Shown: positions 40,432 through 51,032 of the stretch, one piece after another
Layout of the letters: each line of letters starts with the position of its first letter
Position numbering within the stretch: position 1 is the first letter of the stretch
Source: Aquabacter sediminis
GTDB lineage: Bacteria; Pseudomonadota; Alphaproteobacteria; Rhizobiales; Xanthobacteraceae
DNA length: 64,000 bases
Assembly: GCF_028863665.1 (NCBI RefSeq)
Contig: NZ_JARBFX010000002.1
Coordinates: 496,001-560,000, forward strand
Direction of reading: 5' to 3'
Made by a program: the position numbers and the translations under genes
The notes under the pieces: generated by a model
The model's database searches: none
Told to the model about the DNA's origin: nothing
Seen by the model: only the letters and a program-made list of their open reading frames with translations

Positions 40432-41850
40432 ATGCCCAGCACCGCCCCGGGCCTTCATCCCGACCGCCTGTTCCCCGCCGACCCCACCGTGCGCGGCATC
40501 GCCCGGCGGCTTTACGAGCAGGTGAAGGACCTGCCCATCATCTCGCCCCACGGCCATACCGACCCGCGCTGGTATGCGGAGAACGCGCCCTTCCCCGATC
40601 CGGCGCAATTGTTCGTGGTGCCCGACCACTACATCTTCCGCATGCTCTATTCCCAGGGCGTTGCGCTGGAGGATCTGGGCGTGCCGCGCCGGGACGGCGG
40701 GCCGGTCGAGAAAGACGGCCGGGCCATCTGGCGGCGCTTCGCCTCCCATTACCATCTCTTCCGGGGCACCCCGACCCGGCTGTGGCTGGACCATGCCTTC
40801 TCCACCTTGTTCGGCATCGACGAGCGGCTGAATGCGGGCAATGCCGACCTCATCTATGACACCATCGCGGCGGCGCTGCGCACCGACGCCTTCCGCCCCC
40901 GCGCTTTGTTCGAGCGATTCAACATCGAGGCCATCGCCACCACGGAGAGCCCGCTCGACGAGCTGAAGTGGCACCAGATGCTGCGGGAGTCCGGCTGGGG
41001 CGGGCGGGTGGTGACCGCCTATCGGCCCGACCCGGTGGTGGACCCGGATTTCGAGAACTTCCTCGGCAATCTCGCCCGCTTTGGCGAGCTGACGGGGGAG
41101 GATACCCTCACCTGGTCCGGCTATCTTGCCGCCCACCGCAAGCGCCGCGCTTTCTTCAAGACCTTCGGCGCCACCTCCACCGATCACGGCCACCCCACCG
41201 CCCGCACCGCCGACCTCACCACCGCCGAGGCGGAAGCCTTGTTCGCACGGGTCACCTCCCCCCATGCGGACCCGCAGGACGCCGAACTCTTCCGCGCCCA
41301 GATGCTCACCGAAATGGCCCGCATGTCGCTGGAGGATGGGCTGGTGATGCAGCTGCATCCCGGCTCGGTGCGCAACCACAATGGCGGCATCTTCGCCCGC
41401 CATGGCCGCGACATGGGCGCCGACATTCCCTCCGCCACCGATTATGTGCGCGCCCTGAAGCCACTGCTCGACCGCTTCGGCAACGAGAAGGACCTCACCC
41501 TCGTCCTCTTCACCCTGGACGAGACCGCCTATTCCCGCGAGCTGGCGCCGCTCGCCGGCCATTATCCCATCCTGCGCCTCGGCCCGGCCTGGTGGTTCTT
41601 CGACAGCCCGGAGGGCATGCGCCGCTTCCGCGAGCTGACCACGGAGACCGCCGGCTTCTACAATACGGTGGGCTTCAACGACGACACCCGCGCCTTCCCC
41701 TCCATTCCCGCCCGGCACGATGTGTCCCGCCGCGTGGACTGCGCCTTCCTGGCCGAGCTGGTGGCGACCCATCGCATGGACGAGGACGAGGCCCACGAAG
41801 TCGCCCACGACCTCGCCTACCGCCTCGCCAAGTCCGCCTACAAGCTCTAA
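40432..41850 (+). CDS. uxaC: Glucuronate/galacturonate isomerase UxaC
   Basis: A 472-residue uronate isomerase of the amidohydrolase superfamily. LPIISPHGHTDPRWYAENAP holds the HxH metal motif, and DHYIFRMLYSQG, RHGRDMGADIPSATDYV-like sequence and GLGPAWWFFDSPEG-like sequence are family blocks. It converts D-glucuronate to D-fructuronate or D-galacturonate to D-tagaturonate. ATG 40432 is chosen; a GTG at 40420 overlapping the regulator stop is an alternative. Confidence 0.95.
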   Translation: MPSTAPGLHPDRLFPADPTVRGIARRLYEQVKDLPIISPHGHTDPRWYAENAPFPDPAQLFVVPDHYIFRMLYSQGVALEDLGVPRRDGGPVEKDGRAIWRRFASHYHLFRGTPTRLWLDHAFSTLFGIDERLNAGNADLIYDTIAAALRTDAFRPRALFERFNIEAIATTESPLDELKWHQMLRESGWGGRVVTAYRPDPVVDPDFENFLGNLARFGELTGEDTLTWSGYLAAHRKRRAFFKTFGATSTDHGHPTARTADLTTAEAEALFARVTSPHADPQDAELFRAQMLTEMARMSLEDGLVMQLHPGSVRNHNGGIFARHGRDMGADIPSATDYVRALKPLLDRFGNEKDLTLVLFTLDETAYSRELAPLAGHYPILRLGPAWWFFDSPEGMRRFRELTTETAGFYNTVGFNDDTRAFPSIPARHDVSRRVDCAFLAELVATHRMDEDEAHEVAHDLAYRLAKSAYKL

Positions 41851-41883
41851 GACCCGCGCGAGGAACGCCCCCAATGGGGGCTC

Positions 41884-41991
41884 GTCATGGCCGGGCTTGT
41901 CCCGGCCATCCACGGGGATGGGCCTGGAACAGTCCTGCGGGGGGCGTCTTTGCGGAGCGGCGTGGATGGCCGGGACAAGCCCGGCCATGAC
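41884..41991. repeat. Perfect 31-bp inverted repeat
   Basis: Arms at 41884-41914 and 41961-41991 are exact reverse complements, each containing CATGGCCGGGCTTGTCCCGG, and are separated by 46 bases. Each arm is itself partly palindromic (CCGGGCTTGTCCCGG). This element type is scattered in intergenic regions of many Hyphomicrobiales. It lies between uxaC and uxuB and could form a long RNA hairpin in the operon transcript. Confidence 0.9.
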
Positions 41992-42062
41992 GGCAATGTT
42001 GATCCAGGAGGCGGGCACCTCCGATCGCCCGTCCCGGCCCTGTCTCTGGCCGAGAGTATGCG

Positions 42063-42091
42063 CCGATCAGATGGCCTCGCCATCTGATCGG
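42063..42091. repeat. CCGATCAG...CTGATCGG palindromic element, copy 1
   Basis: 13-base arms (CCGATCAGATGGC and complement) around three bases, flanked by GAGTATGCG- and CGCGCTC-like sequence. Related copies lie at 60492 and 60558. It lies in the 356-bp gap between uxaC and uxuB, in which no gene is seen. Confidence 0.85.
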
Positions 42092-42206
42092 ATCGCGCTC
42101 TCGCCTATGGAGCGTCCCTCCATCCTCCTTTGCGGCCGGATCCCCGGCCTCCGCGCGGCGGGCCTGGCTCGCCGCCTCTCCCGCCTCCACCTGAAGACCC
42201 CGCCCC

Positions 42207-43670
42207 ATGCGCCTCGACCGAACCAACCTCGCCACCCTCCCCACCCCCGTCGCTCGGCCCGCTTATGATCTCGACGCGGTGTCGACCGGCATCGTCCATC
42301 TGGGCGTGGGCGCGTTCCACCGGGCCCATCAGGCGGTCTATGTGGATGATCTCCTGGCGCGCGGGCTCACCGACTGGGCCATTTGCGGCGCCAGCCTGCG
42401 CAGCCCCGATACGTCGGAGGCCCTCGATCCGCAGGACGGGCTCTATACCCTGGCGGTGCGCTCCGGGGCGGGGACGGACCTGCGGGTGATCGGATCGCTC
42501 CGCCGCCTCCTGGTGGGCGCGCGCGATCCCGAGGCCCTGCTGGCCGCCATGGCGGACCCGAAGGTGCGCATCGTCACGCTTACCGTGACCGAGAAGGGCT
42601 ATTGCCACGACCCGGCCACCGGCCGCCTCGACGAGGCCCATGCGGACATCGTCGCGGACCTCGCCACACCCGAACGGCCGCGCTCCGTGCCCGGCTTCCT
42701 GGTGGAGGCGCTGCGGCGGCGCCGGGCGGCGGGGGCGGCGCCCTTCACCGTGCTGTGCTGCGACAACCTGCCGGCCAATGGCCGCACGGTGGCCCGCGTG
42801 GTGCACCGTTTCGCGGAGCTGCGGGACGGCGATCTCGCCGCCTTCATCGCGTCCGAGGTGGCCTTCCCCTGCACCATGGTGGACCGCATCGTCCCCGCCA
42901 CCACCGATGCCGACCGGGCGGAGGTCGCCCGCGCGCTGGGCGTCGAGGATGCCTGGCCGGTCATGGCCGAGCCCTTCAGCCAGTGGGTGATCGAGGACAA
43001 GTTCCCCGCCGGCCGCCCGCCCTTCGAGGCGGTGGGCGCGCAGATGGTTGAGGACGTGGTGCCGTTCGAGCACATGAAGCTGCGCCTGCTCAACGGCGCC
43101 CATTCCACCCTGGCCTATCTCGGCTATCTCGCCCGCCACGAGACCATCTCCGACACCATGTCGGACCCCGCCTTCGCGCGGCTGGTGGAACGCCTCCAGG
43201 ACGAGGAAGTGCTGCCCACCGTCCATGTGCCCGGCGTGGACCTGCCCGCCTACACGCGCGCTTTGCGCGAGCGCTTTTCCAACCCCGCGCTGCGCCACCG
43301 CACCTGGCAGATCGCCATGGACGGCTCGCAGAAGCTGCCGCAGCGCCTGTTGGAGACCATCCGCGATCGCCTCGCGGCAGGGGCCTCCATCGGCCTGCTG
43401 GCGCTCGGGGTCGCCGGCTGGATGCGCTATGTCACCGGGCGCGACGAAAAGGGCGGCGCCATCGACGTGCGCGACCCCCACGCCGCCCGCCTCAAGGCGC
43501 TCGCCGATGAAGCCGGTCCCGATGCGGAGCGCCTCGTAGAGGCGCTCATGGGGGTGCGCGAGGTGTTCGGCACCGATCTGCCCGCCGATCCGCGCTTCAA
43601 GGCCGCGCTGGTGCGGGCGCTGGGCGCGCTGCTGAAGCACGGCGCGGCGGCCACCGTGGCGGCCGCCTGA
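42207..43670 (+). CDS. uxuB: Fructuronate reductase-type mannitol dehydrogenase family protein
   Basis: A 487-residue NAD-dependent polyol/uronate dehydrogenase. GIVHLGVGAFHRAHQAVYVD is the UxuB/mannitol dehydrogenase opening; VTEKGYCHDPATGRLD, CCDNLPANGRTVARVV and HMKLRLLNGAHSTLAYLGYL are core motifs including the catalytic Lys/Asn region. UxuB reduces D-fructuronate to D-mannonate. Its partner dehydratase here is UxaA-type, which prefers altronate, so tagaturonate reduction is possible, or a uxuA gene lies elsewhere. Confidence 0.87.
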   Translation: MRLDRTNLATLPTPVARPAYDLDAVSTGIVHLGVGAFHRAHQAVYVDDLLARGLTDWAICGASLRSPDTSEALDPQDGLYTLAVRSGAGTDLRVIGSLRRLLVGARDPEALLAAMADPKVRIVTLTVTEKGYCHDPATGRLDEAHADIVADLATPERPRSVPGFLVEALRRRRAAGAAPFTVLCCDNLPANGRTVARVVHRFAELRDGDLAAFIASEVAFPCTMVDRIVPATTDADRAEVARALGVEDAWPVMAEPFSQWVIEDKFPAGRPPFEAVGAQMVEDVVPFEHMKLRLLNGAHSTLAYLGYLARHETISDTMSDPAFARLVERLQDEEVLPTVHVPGVDLPAYTRALRERFSNPALRHRTWQIAMDGSQKLPQRLLETIRDRLAAGASIGLLALGVAGWMRYVTGRDEKGGAIDVRDPHAARLKALADEAGPDAERLVEALMGVREVFGTDLPADPRFKAALVRALGALLKHGAAATVAAA

Positions 43671-43736
43671 GGCAATCCCGGCGCAAGGTCCCCGGCCTAG
43701 GCTGCGATCGAGCCTGAGCCAGGAGAGGACCGAAAG

Positions 43737-45461
43737 ATGTGGGGACGACCCCTTGAGCGGCCGGCGAGCCGTCCCGCCGCCGACACGTCCCCGCCTCCCG
43801 CCCCTCCCGTGCCCCCGCAGGAGCGGGCGGACGACCGGCATCTGGTGGATCTGATCGAGGCCGACATCCGCCGCGCCCGCGCGCGGCTGGAAGACAGCGC
43901 CAGCGCCATGTCGGGAGCCTGCGATGCAGGCGCCCGGGACATGACGCTCATCGGGCGCGAGTCCGACCAGCTGGCGGGCCAGACCGACCAGGCCCGCGCC
44001 AGCGCGCTCGGCCTCACCGAAGCGCTCGACGCCTTTGCGGGCACCAATTCCGCCATCGGCCGGCAGGCCCGCACCTCGGACGAACTGGCCACCCGAGCCG
44101 GCAGCGCCGCGGGCGAGGCGCACAGCGCGGTGGACGAATTGCGCAGCGCCATCGGCGAGATCAAGGCTGTGGTGGCGCTCATTTCCGACATTGCCGGCCA
44201 GACCAATCTCCTCGCCCTCAATGCCTCCATCGAAGCCGCCCGCGCGGGCGCCGCCGGGGCGGGGTTCGCGGTGGTGGCGAGCGAGGTGAAGACGCTGGCG
44301 GGCGAGACCCGCAAGGCGACGGTGGAAATCTCCGCCAAGATCGAGCGCCTCATCGGCGCCGCCCACACCTGCACGGATGCGGTGGGCCGGGTCATCGACA
44401 GCGTCAGCGAGATCCGCCCCGTGGCGTCCTCGGTGGCGGAAGCGGTGGCGGGCCAGGCCCGCGCCGTGGCGGATATCGGCAGCGCCGCCAGCCAGGCGCG
44501 CGCCTTCGCCGAGGCGGTGGACGAGGGCGCGCGGCGCATCCGCGACGCCTCCCTTGCCGCACAGGCCTCCCAGGCCGCCATCGGCGCCAGCGCCAGCGCC
44601 ATGGCCGAGGGCACGGACGAGATGTCCCGCCAGCTTCTCACCGTGCTGCGCCAGACCCCCATGGGCAACCGCCGCCGCCATCCCCGCTGGCCGGTGGAAG
44701 TGTCCGGCACCTTGCGCCTGGCCTCCGGCGCGCGGCGTGCCCGTACGTTCGACCTGTCGCTGGGGGGCGCCCTGGTGACGCTGGAGGGTGCCCCGCCCGC
44801 CAGGATCGAGGCCGGGACGCTGGAACTGGCCGGCCTGCCGCCCTTGCCGTGTCGCGTGGTGGGCGTGAGTCCGCTCGGCTGCCATCTCGCCTTCCAGGAC
44901 GCCGGCGCTCCTCCCTTGGTGGCCAAGCTGGACGAGCTGGCGGCCAGCTATGGCGCAGTGGTGGAGCGCGCCCAGCGCGGCGCCGCCACCGTTGCCCGCC
45001 TGATGGAAGAGGCGCTGGCCGAGCGGGCGCTGACCCTCGACGATCTCTTCGACACCGCCTATCGCCCTCTCCCGGGCACCGATCCGGTGCAATACGAGAC
45101 GCGCGCCCTGAAGGAGCTGGAGCGGCGCCTCGCGGCGGGCCAGGAGGCCATTGCCGGCGAGGACCCCTCCATGACCTTTGCGGCCAGCGTGGACATCAAC
45201 GGCTACCTGCCGGTGCACAATGCCCGCTACGCCAAGCCCCAGCGGCCCGGCGACCGGGCCTGGAACATGGGCAACAGCCGCAACCGCCGCATCTTCGACG
45301 ACCGGGCGGGCCTGCTGGCCGCGCGCAATCTTCAGCCGCATCTGATCCAGGTCTATGCCCGCGACCTCGGCGACAGGGTGGTGCGCACGCGGGAAGTGGA
45401 CGCGCCCATCTTCGTCGCCGGGCGTCATTGGGGCGGGTTCCGCACCGCTTACGTGCTGTAG
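43737..45461 (+). CDS. Soluble methyl-accepting chemotaxis protein fused to PilZ and a C-terminal HWGG domain
   Basis: A 574-residue protein without membrane segments. The MCP signalling region spans about 35-305, with the hairpin tip near [20 protein letters not shown] (152-171). A PilZ domain follows from about 311: RRRHPR (312-317) and DLSLGG (339-344) are the two c-di-GMP-binding motifs, intact. The C-terminal region (about 465-574, [19 protein letters not shown] ... [16 protein letters not shown] ... [13 protein letters not shown]) is a conserved tail of many rhizobial MCPs. It probably links c-di-GMP level to CheA control. AGGAGAGG precedes the ATG. Confidence 0.9.
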   Translation: MWGRPLERPASRPAADTSPPPAPPVPPQERADDRHLVDLIEADIRRARARLEDSASAMSGACDAGARDMTLIGRESDQLAGQTDQARASALGLTEALDAFAGTNSAIGRQARTSDELATRAGSAAGEAHSAVDELRSAIGEIKAVVALISDIAGQTNLLALNASIEAARAGAAGAGFAVVASEVKTLAGETRKATVEISAKIERLIGAAHTCTDAVGRVIDSVSEIRPVASSVAEAVAGQARAVADIGSAASQARAFAEAVDEGARRIRDASLAAQASQAAIGASASAMAEGTDEMSRQLLTVLRQTPMGNRRRHPRWPVEVSGTLRLASGARRARTFDLSLGGALVTLEGAPPARIEAGTLELAGLPPLPCRVVGVSPLGCHLAFQDAGAPPLVAKLDELAASYGAVVERAQRGAATVARLMEEALAERALTLDDLFDTAYRPLPGTDPVQYETRALKELERRLAAGQEAIAGEDPSMTFAASVDINGYLPVHNARYAKPQRPGDRAWNMGNSRNRRIFDDRAGLLAARNLQPHLIQVYARDLGDRVVRTREVDAPIFVAGRHWGGFRTAYVL

Positions 45462-45736
45462 AACGCGATCCAGCCGGGCGAGCCACAACCGGGACCATCG
45501 GGGCGGCCACTTGCCCTCTGCCTGATCGGATGGGGCGGGATCGCCCCTCCAAGCGAACCGCCTGTGCGGTACAAGGCGCCCACATCGGGCATCAAGATCA
45601 GGTCCCAGCCCCTGCTGCACGTCGCGGCGTGAACGACCAAGGGACGCGGGTCATCCCGATTGCCAGCCCCGATGCACCGATTATGGTTGCGCCGTCGCGC
45701 CGGCCCGTCGGCCGGATGTCGCAATGGGGGCTTACC

Positions 45737-46117
45737 ATGCGTCTCATTCCCGGCCTCGTGGCCGCTGCCGTGCTTCTCGCCAGTCCCGCCGCCTTCGCCC
45801 AGGCCGCCAAGACCGGCTGGTGGATCCGCATCGATCCCGCCGCCACGCGCTCCGACAGCCTGGAACTGATGGCCGGCCCGGACAAGCATACGCTCACACC
45901 CTGGATGACCTGGAAGAAGGGCGACGCCACGGAGTTCGACCTGCCGGCCGCCCTGCGCGCCGCGCCGGTGCTGGCCGTGCGGGCGAAGTCCAATCCCTAT
46001 GACGCCGATGCCAGCTTCTGCGTCTTCTATGTCAACACTGGCATTGAGGACTTCGATTTCGACGGCATCGAAACCGAGACCATGCGCCAGACCGACCACG
46101 AGTCGCGCTGCCGCTGA
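45737..46117 (+). CDS. Small secreted protein, unknown
   Basis: A 126-residue protein with a clear signal peptide (residues 1-22, cleaved near AFAQA). The mature part is about 100 residues with two cysteines (SFCVFYVN and a C-terminal SRC). GGGGG lies upstream of ATG 45737. It is not a family I recognise. It stands alone between the chemoreceptor gene and a convergent glycosyltransferase gene. Confidence 0.72.
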   Translation: MRLIPGLVAAAVLLASPAAFAQAAKTGWWIRIDPAATRSDSLELMAGPDKHTLTPWMTWKKGDATEFDLPAALRAAPVLAVRAKSNPYDADASFCVFYVNTGIEDFDFDGIETETMRQTDHESRCR

Positions 46118-46132
46118 CCGGCCCGCGCCGCC

Positions 46133-47314
46133 TCAGGCCGAGGCGGCGTGTTGGGCGCGGCCGGCGCTGAACACCGCCGCCAGGCTCTCCGCATGGCCCT
46201 TCCAGGTGGGCAGGTCCAGCTGGGCGATCTCGGCCCGCAGCCGGGCGGCTTCCGCGTCGTCCAGCAGACGCAGGAGGGCGGCGCGCACGCTGGCCACGTC
46301 CACCTCCTTGAGCCGCAGTTGGCCCAGGGGCGGCAGGCCGGCGGTGGCGGGGATGCGTTCGGACACCATGACCGGCACGCCCAGCGCCAGGGATTCCACC
46401 GGCGGCAGCCCGTAGCCTTCTGCATCCGAGCAGAACAGGGTCGCCCGCGCGCCCGTCACCACGTCCCGCACCTGGGCATCGGAGGCGTCCGAGAGCCAGT
46501 GGAAGCCGGGCCGCCGCGCGGCGATGTCCGCCATCCGCGCCTGAAGGTCGTCGGTCTGCCAGCCGGCCCGGCCCGCCAGGATGAGTTCGAAGACGTGGCC
46601 CTCCTCCCACAAGCCCTCGGCCGCCTCCAGCAGGATATGATGGCGCTTGCGCGGCTCGATGGTGCCGATGGAGGCGAAGGTGCGGTTGGCCGGATCGAAG
46701 GGCGGCGCGGCGCGGCCGAGGCCATCGGCCCCCAGCGGGTGGACGAACATGCCCGCCTCCCCCCGCCGCAGCACCCGGCGGGCATAATCGTCCCGCGACA
46801 TGGCCGAGATGAAATGCAGGGTCCCAACCGTGCGCAGCGCATGCAGGTAGGGCATGGTCAAGCCGGTGGTGTCCCGCGAGAACAAATCGGGGCGCAGCCA
46901 AGGCAAGGCGTCATAGACCACCTGATGGATATCGATCGTCCCGCTGGCGGAGAGGCGCCGATAGAAACGGGCGCGCGCCGGATCGTAATAAACCTCCGGA
47001 TTGAGAAGGGCGCGGGCCGCGGCCACGGCCTGTTCGGATACCGGATCGGCGTCGCGCCTCAGGCGCCGCATCACCGCGGTGCCCGCGTCCAGGTCCGCGC
47101 CGGTCTCGAAATGGGCCGTCATCTCCGCCGCGAAGGCCTGCGGCAGGCGGTGGAAGGACTCACCATCCTCCGCCAGCACCACCGGCACGAGGCGTGGCGC
47201 GCCCTTGGGCCAGTGCCGCAGGATCTCGAACACCACCCGCTGTATGCCCGTGCGCAGGGGATGCAGCGCAAACTCGGTAACATCGTAAAGGATTGCACCG
47301 TCCAAGGTGGCCAT
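46133..47314 (-). CDS. Glycosyltransferase family 4-like protein
   Basis: A 393-residue GT-B enzyme. The N-terminal part has LYDVTEFALHPLRTGIQRVV, an acceptor-side motif shared with the transferase at 53320. The donor domain has FASIGTIEPRKRHHILLEAA, then LFCSDAEGYGLPPVESLALG, with the EGYGLPPVES signature that replaces the usual E-x7-E. It acts in the cytosol on lipid- or protein-linked glycans. ATG 47314 gives the standard start. Confidence 0.87.
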   Translation of the reverse strand: MATLDGAILYDVTEFALHPLRTGIQRVVFEILRHWPKGAPRLVPVVLAEDGESFHRLPQAFAAEMTAHFETGADLDAGTAVMRRLRRDADPVSEQAVAAARALLNPEVYYDPARARFYRRLSASGTIDIHQVVYDALPWLRPDLFSRDTTGLTMPYLHALRTVGTLHFISAMSRDDYARRVLRRGEAGMFVHPLGADGLGRAAPPFDPANRTFASIGTIEPRKRHHILLEAAEGLWEEGHVFELILAGRAGWQTDDLQARMADIAARRPGFHWLSDASDAQVRDVVTGARATLFCSDAEGYGLPPVESLALGVPVMVSERIPATAGLPPLGQLRLKEVDVASVRAALLRLLDDAEAARLRAEIAQLDLPTWKGHAESLAAVFSAGRAQHAASA

Positions 47315-47589
47315 CTGTGGATCAATCCTTCGGCCGTGCCAGGAAAACACGCCATAATGCCTGCCCGCGTGCCGTTGATAGACTGATTTCCCACTTTCTC
47401 AAATGCCACGGCGCCACCGCCCGGGTGTAGACCACGTCAGCTGAACCTGTGCCGCACATCCAAGTGGGCAGCGCAGCATGTGCCATGCTATGCACGACCG
47501 TGATCGCAGTGTCCCGAACGGAGCGCCCCGGCAGGCGGCGCGCCGTGCTTGCCCGCGATCGGCCGCCGTTCTGAGGAGTGCCCTTGGCG

Positions 47590-49947
47590 ATGCCGCCCGT
47601 GATCGTGTTCGACGCCCGCTGCCTGCAGGATCCGGCCTATCGGCACCGGGGCATCGGGCATCATGCGACGGTCATGATCGGGGGCGCCCGGCCCCATTTC
47701 GCACCCGCCACGCCGCGCCTCGTCGCCCTGGTGAGCGCGCACCTGCCGGACCTGCTGCCGGAGTTCGCCGCCCTGTTCGACGCGGTGGTGGAGGATCTGG
47801 CGGCCCTCGACGCGCCGGGCGCCTGGTTCATCCAGCTTTCGCCCCTCACCCATTCCGCTTTGCCCCTGGCACCCGTGCTGCGGCGTGCCGACCTGGTAAA
47901 GGCCGCGCTGTTCTACGATGCCATCCCCACACTTTATCCCGACTGGTATCTGACCACGCCCAAGGACCGGCTGGACTATCTGACCAACAGTCTCTGGCTC
48001 GGCAAATATGACAGCTTCCACGCCATCTCCCGCTGCGCCCGCGGCCAGTTGCACAACCTGCTGCGGCGGGACGACCTCACCTGCTCCGTCACCGGGGTGG
48101 GAACGCGCGATGCGCTGATCCCCACCGCGCCGCCCCTGCCGCCCGCGGACCGGGCCGGCATCCTGGTGGCCGGCGGCGCCGACCCGCGCAAGAATGTGGA
48201 CTTCGCGGTGCGCGCCCACGGCCGCAGCGCGCGCCTGCGCGCGGCGGGTGTCCCGCTGCGCGTGTTCGGCGGCACCGATGAGGCGACGCGCCGCCGCCTC
48301 ATGGATCTGCACCTGGCGGAGGGCGGCGCCCCCGGCCAGCTGGCGTTCGAAAGCCACCTGGACGATGCGACGCTGCTGGCCTTGTATCGCGGGTCCATCC
48401 TCACGCTCATTCCCTCCTTCAGCGAGGGTTTCTCCATGCCGGTGGTCGAATCGAGCGCCGCCGGCACTCCGGTTCTGGTCTCCGACATCGACGCCCACCG
48501 GGAGCTGGTGGCGGACGCAGCCTATCGCTTCGATCCCAAGGACGTGGACGCCCTGACCGCGCGGCTGGAAACGCTGGCCGCACATGCGCCCAACGGCGCC
48601 GCGGCCTGGAAGGCCGCGCGGACAGCCCAGGCGGACATCTGGCGGGCCTTCCGCCCCGAGGCGGTGGCGGCGCGCTTCTGGGCCGACCTGTCCGCCGACG
48701 CGGCGCGCCGCACCCCGCTTTCCGGCGCCCGCATCCAGCGGGGCGCGCGGCCGGTCCTCTCGCTGCTCGCCCCCATGCCGCCGAGCCCGTCGGGCATCGC
48801 CGACTATACGCTGCGCTGCCTGGAAGACCTGACCCAGCGCGCCGACATCCGCCTTTTCACCGATTCGCCCGCCGGCCCCCGGCCTGCGCTCCTGGCGCAG
48901 GAGCCCATTTCCGCCCGCGCCTTCACCACCTGCCCCTCCGATGCCGTGCTTTCGGTGATGGGCAATTCCCATTTCCACCTCAGGACGTTCCGCCTGATGA
49001 TGGAATATGGCGGCGACTGCATCTCCCACGACGTGCGCATGCTGGACTTCTACATGCACCTCGTCGGGGTGGAGCGCACGCGCGCCGTGGCCGAGCGGGA
49101 GCTGGGCCGGCCGGTGAGCGACAAGACGGTGCGCGAATGGGCCTCCGATCCCGGCCGCCTGCCGGTGCCCATCCTGGCCGAGATGGCGCTGCGGGCGGGT
49201 CGCTTCTTCGTCCATTCCCAGATCACGCGCGATCTGGTGCAGGCAACCTGCGGCAAGGACGCCATCGCCCTGCCCTTCGCCCATTATTCCACCTTCGCCC
49301 TGGAGCGCCTGGCGCCGGAGGCCCGCCGCGCGGCGCGGGCACGGCTCGGCTGCGCGGAGGATGAGTTTCTCCTCACCACCTTCGGCTTCCTGACCCCCGA
49401 CAAGGCGCTGGCGCAGCTGGTCTGGGCCTTCGACCTGCTGACCGCCTGGGGCCACAAGGTCAGACTCGCCTTCTGCGGCAGCGATGTGGGCCAGTTGCGC
49501 GGCGGGCTGACGCGCCTCGCCGAGGAAATCGGGCTCGCCGACAAGGTGATCTTCCACGACAAGCCGGTGTCGAAGGCCGTCTATGAGGACTATCTGGCCG
49601 CGTCCGACGCGGCGGTGCAGCTGCGCACCTACCAGCTGGGCTCGGTGTCGGGCGCCATCGTGGACTGCATCGGCGCCGCCTTGCCCACGGTCGCCAACCT
49701 GCACCTGGCCGCGGCCATGGACGCCCCCGCTTTCGTGCGGCGGGTGCCCGACCATCTCTCGGCGGTGCTGATCGCCGAGCAGCTGGCGGAGATCTTCGCC
49801 GCCGGCCCGCTGGCACCGCGGCCCGTTTCCGCCGCGCAGGACTACCGCGACGCGCACTCCTTCATGCGCTACAACACCTTGTTGCTGGAGCATCTGGACC
49901 TCGCGCCCGTGGCGGCGCCGCGGCGACCGGCCCTCCTGGCCACCTGA
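47590..49947 (+). CDS. Two-domain (tandem GT4) glycosyltransferase
   Basis: A 785-residue protein with two GT-B units in series. The first (about 1-390) has FDARCLQDPAYRHRGIGHHA, VAGGADPRKNVDFAVRAHGR and IPSFSEGFSMPVVESSAAGT. The second (about 395-785) opens LLAPMPPSPSGIADYTLRCL, then has LTTFGFLTPDKALAQLVWAF and RTYQLGSVSGAIVDCIGAAL. Only the first has the full E-x7-E-like ESS motif; the second is divergent. Such fusions can add two successive sugars. ATG 47590 is preferred over GTG 47578. Confidence 0.85.
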   Translation: MPPVIVFDARCLQDPAYRHRGIGHHATVMIGGARPHFAPATPRLVALVSAHLPDLLPEFAALFDAVVEDLAALDAPGAWFIQLSPLTHSALPLAPVLRRADLVKAALFYDAIPTLYPDWYLTTPKDRLDYLTNSLWLGKYDSFHAISRCARGQLHNLLRRDDLTCSVTGVGTRDALIPTAPPLPPADRAGILVAGGADPRKNVDFAVRAHGRSARLRAAGVPLRVFGGTDEATRRRLMDLHLAEGGAPGQLAFESHLDDATLLALYRGSILTLIPSFSEGFSMPVVESSAAGTPVLVSDIDAHRELVADAAYRFDPKDVDALTARLETLAAHAPNGAAAWKAARTAQADIWRAFRPEAVAARFWADLSADAARRTPLSGARIQRGARPVLSLLAPMPPSPSGIADYTLRCLEDLTQRADIRLFTDSPAGPRPALLAQEPISARAFTTCPSDAVLSVMGNSHFHLRTFRLMMEYGGDCISHDVRMLDFYMHLVGVERTRAVAERELGRPVSDKTVREWASDPGRLPVPILAEMALRAGRFFVHSQITRDLVQATCGKDAIALPFAHYSTFALERLAPEARRAARARLGCAEDEFLLTTFGFLTPDKALAQLVWAFDLLTAWGHKVRLAFCGSDVGQLRGGLTRLAEEIGLADKVIFHDKPVSKAVYEDYLAASDAAVQLRTYQLGSVSGAIVDCIGAALPTVANLHLAAAMDAPAFVRRVPDHLSAVLIAEQLAEIFAAGPLAPRPVSAAQDYRDAHSFMRYNTLLLEHLDLAPVAAPRRPALLAT

Positions 49948-51015
<1,068 letters not shown>

Positions 51016-51032
51016 GGCGCGCGCCCTTCCCC

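Noticed and set aside
42105-45620. 1171-codon open frame on the minus strand
   Set aside because: Antisense to uxuB and the chemoreceptor gene; His/Gly/Arg-rich shadow produced by high third-position GC.
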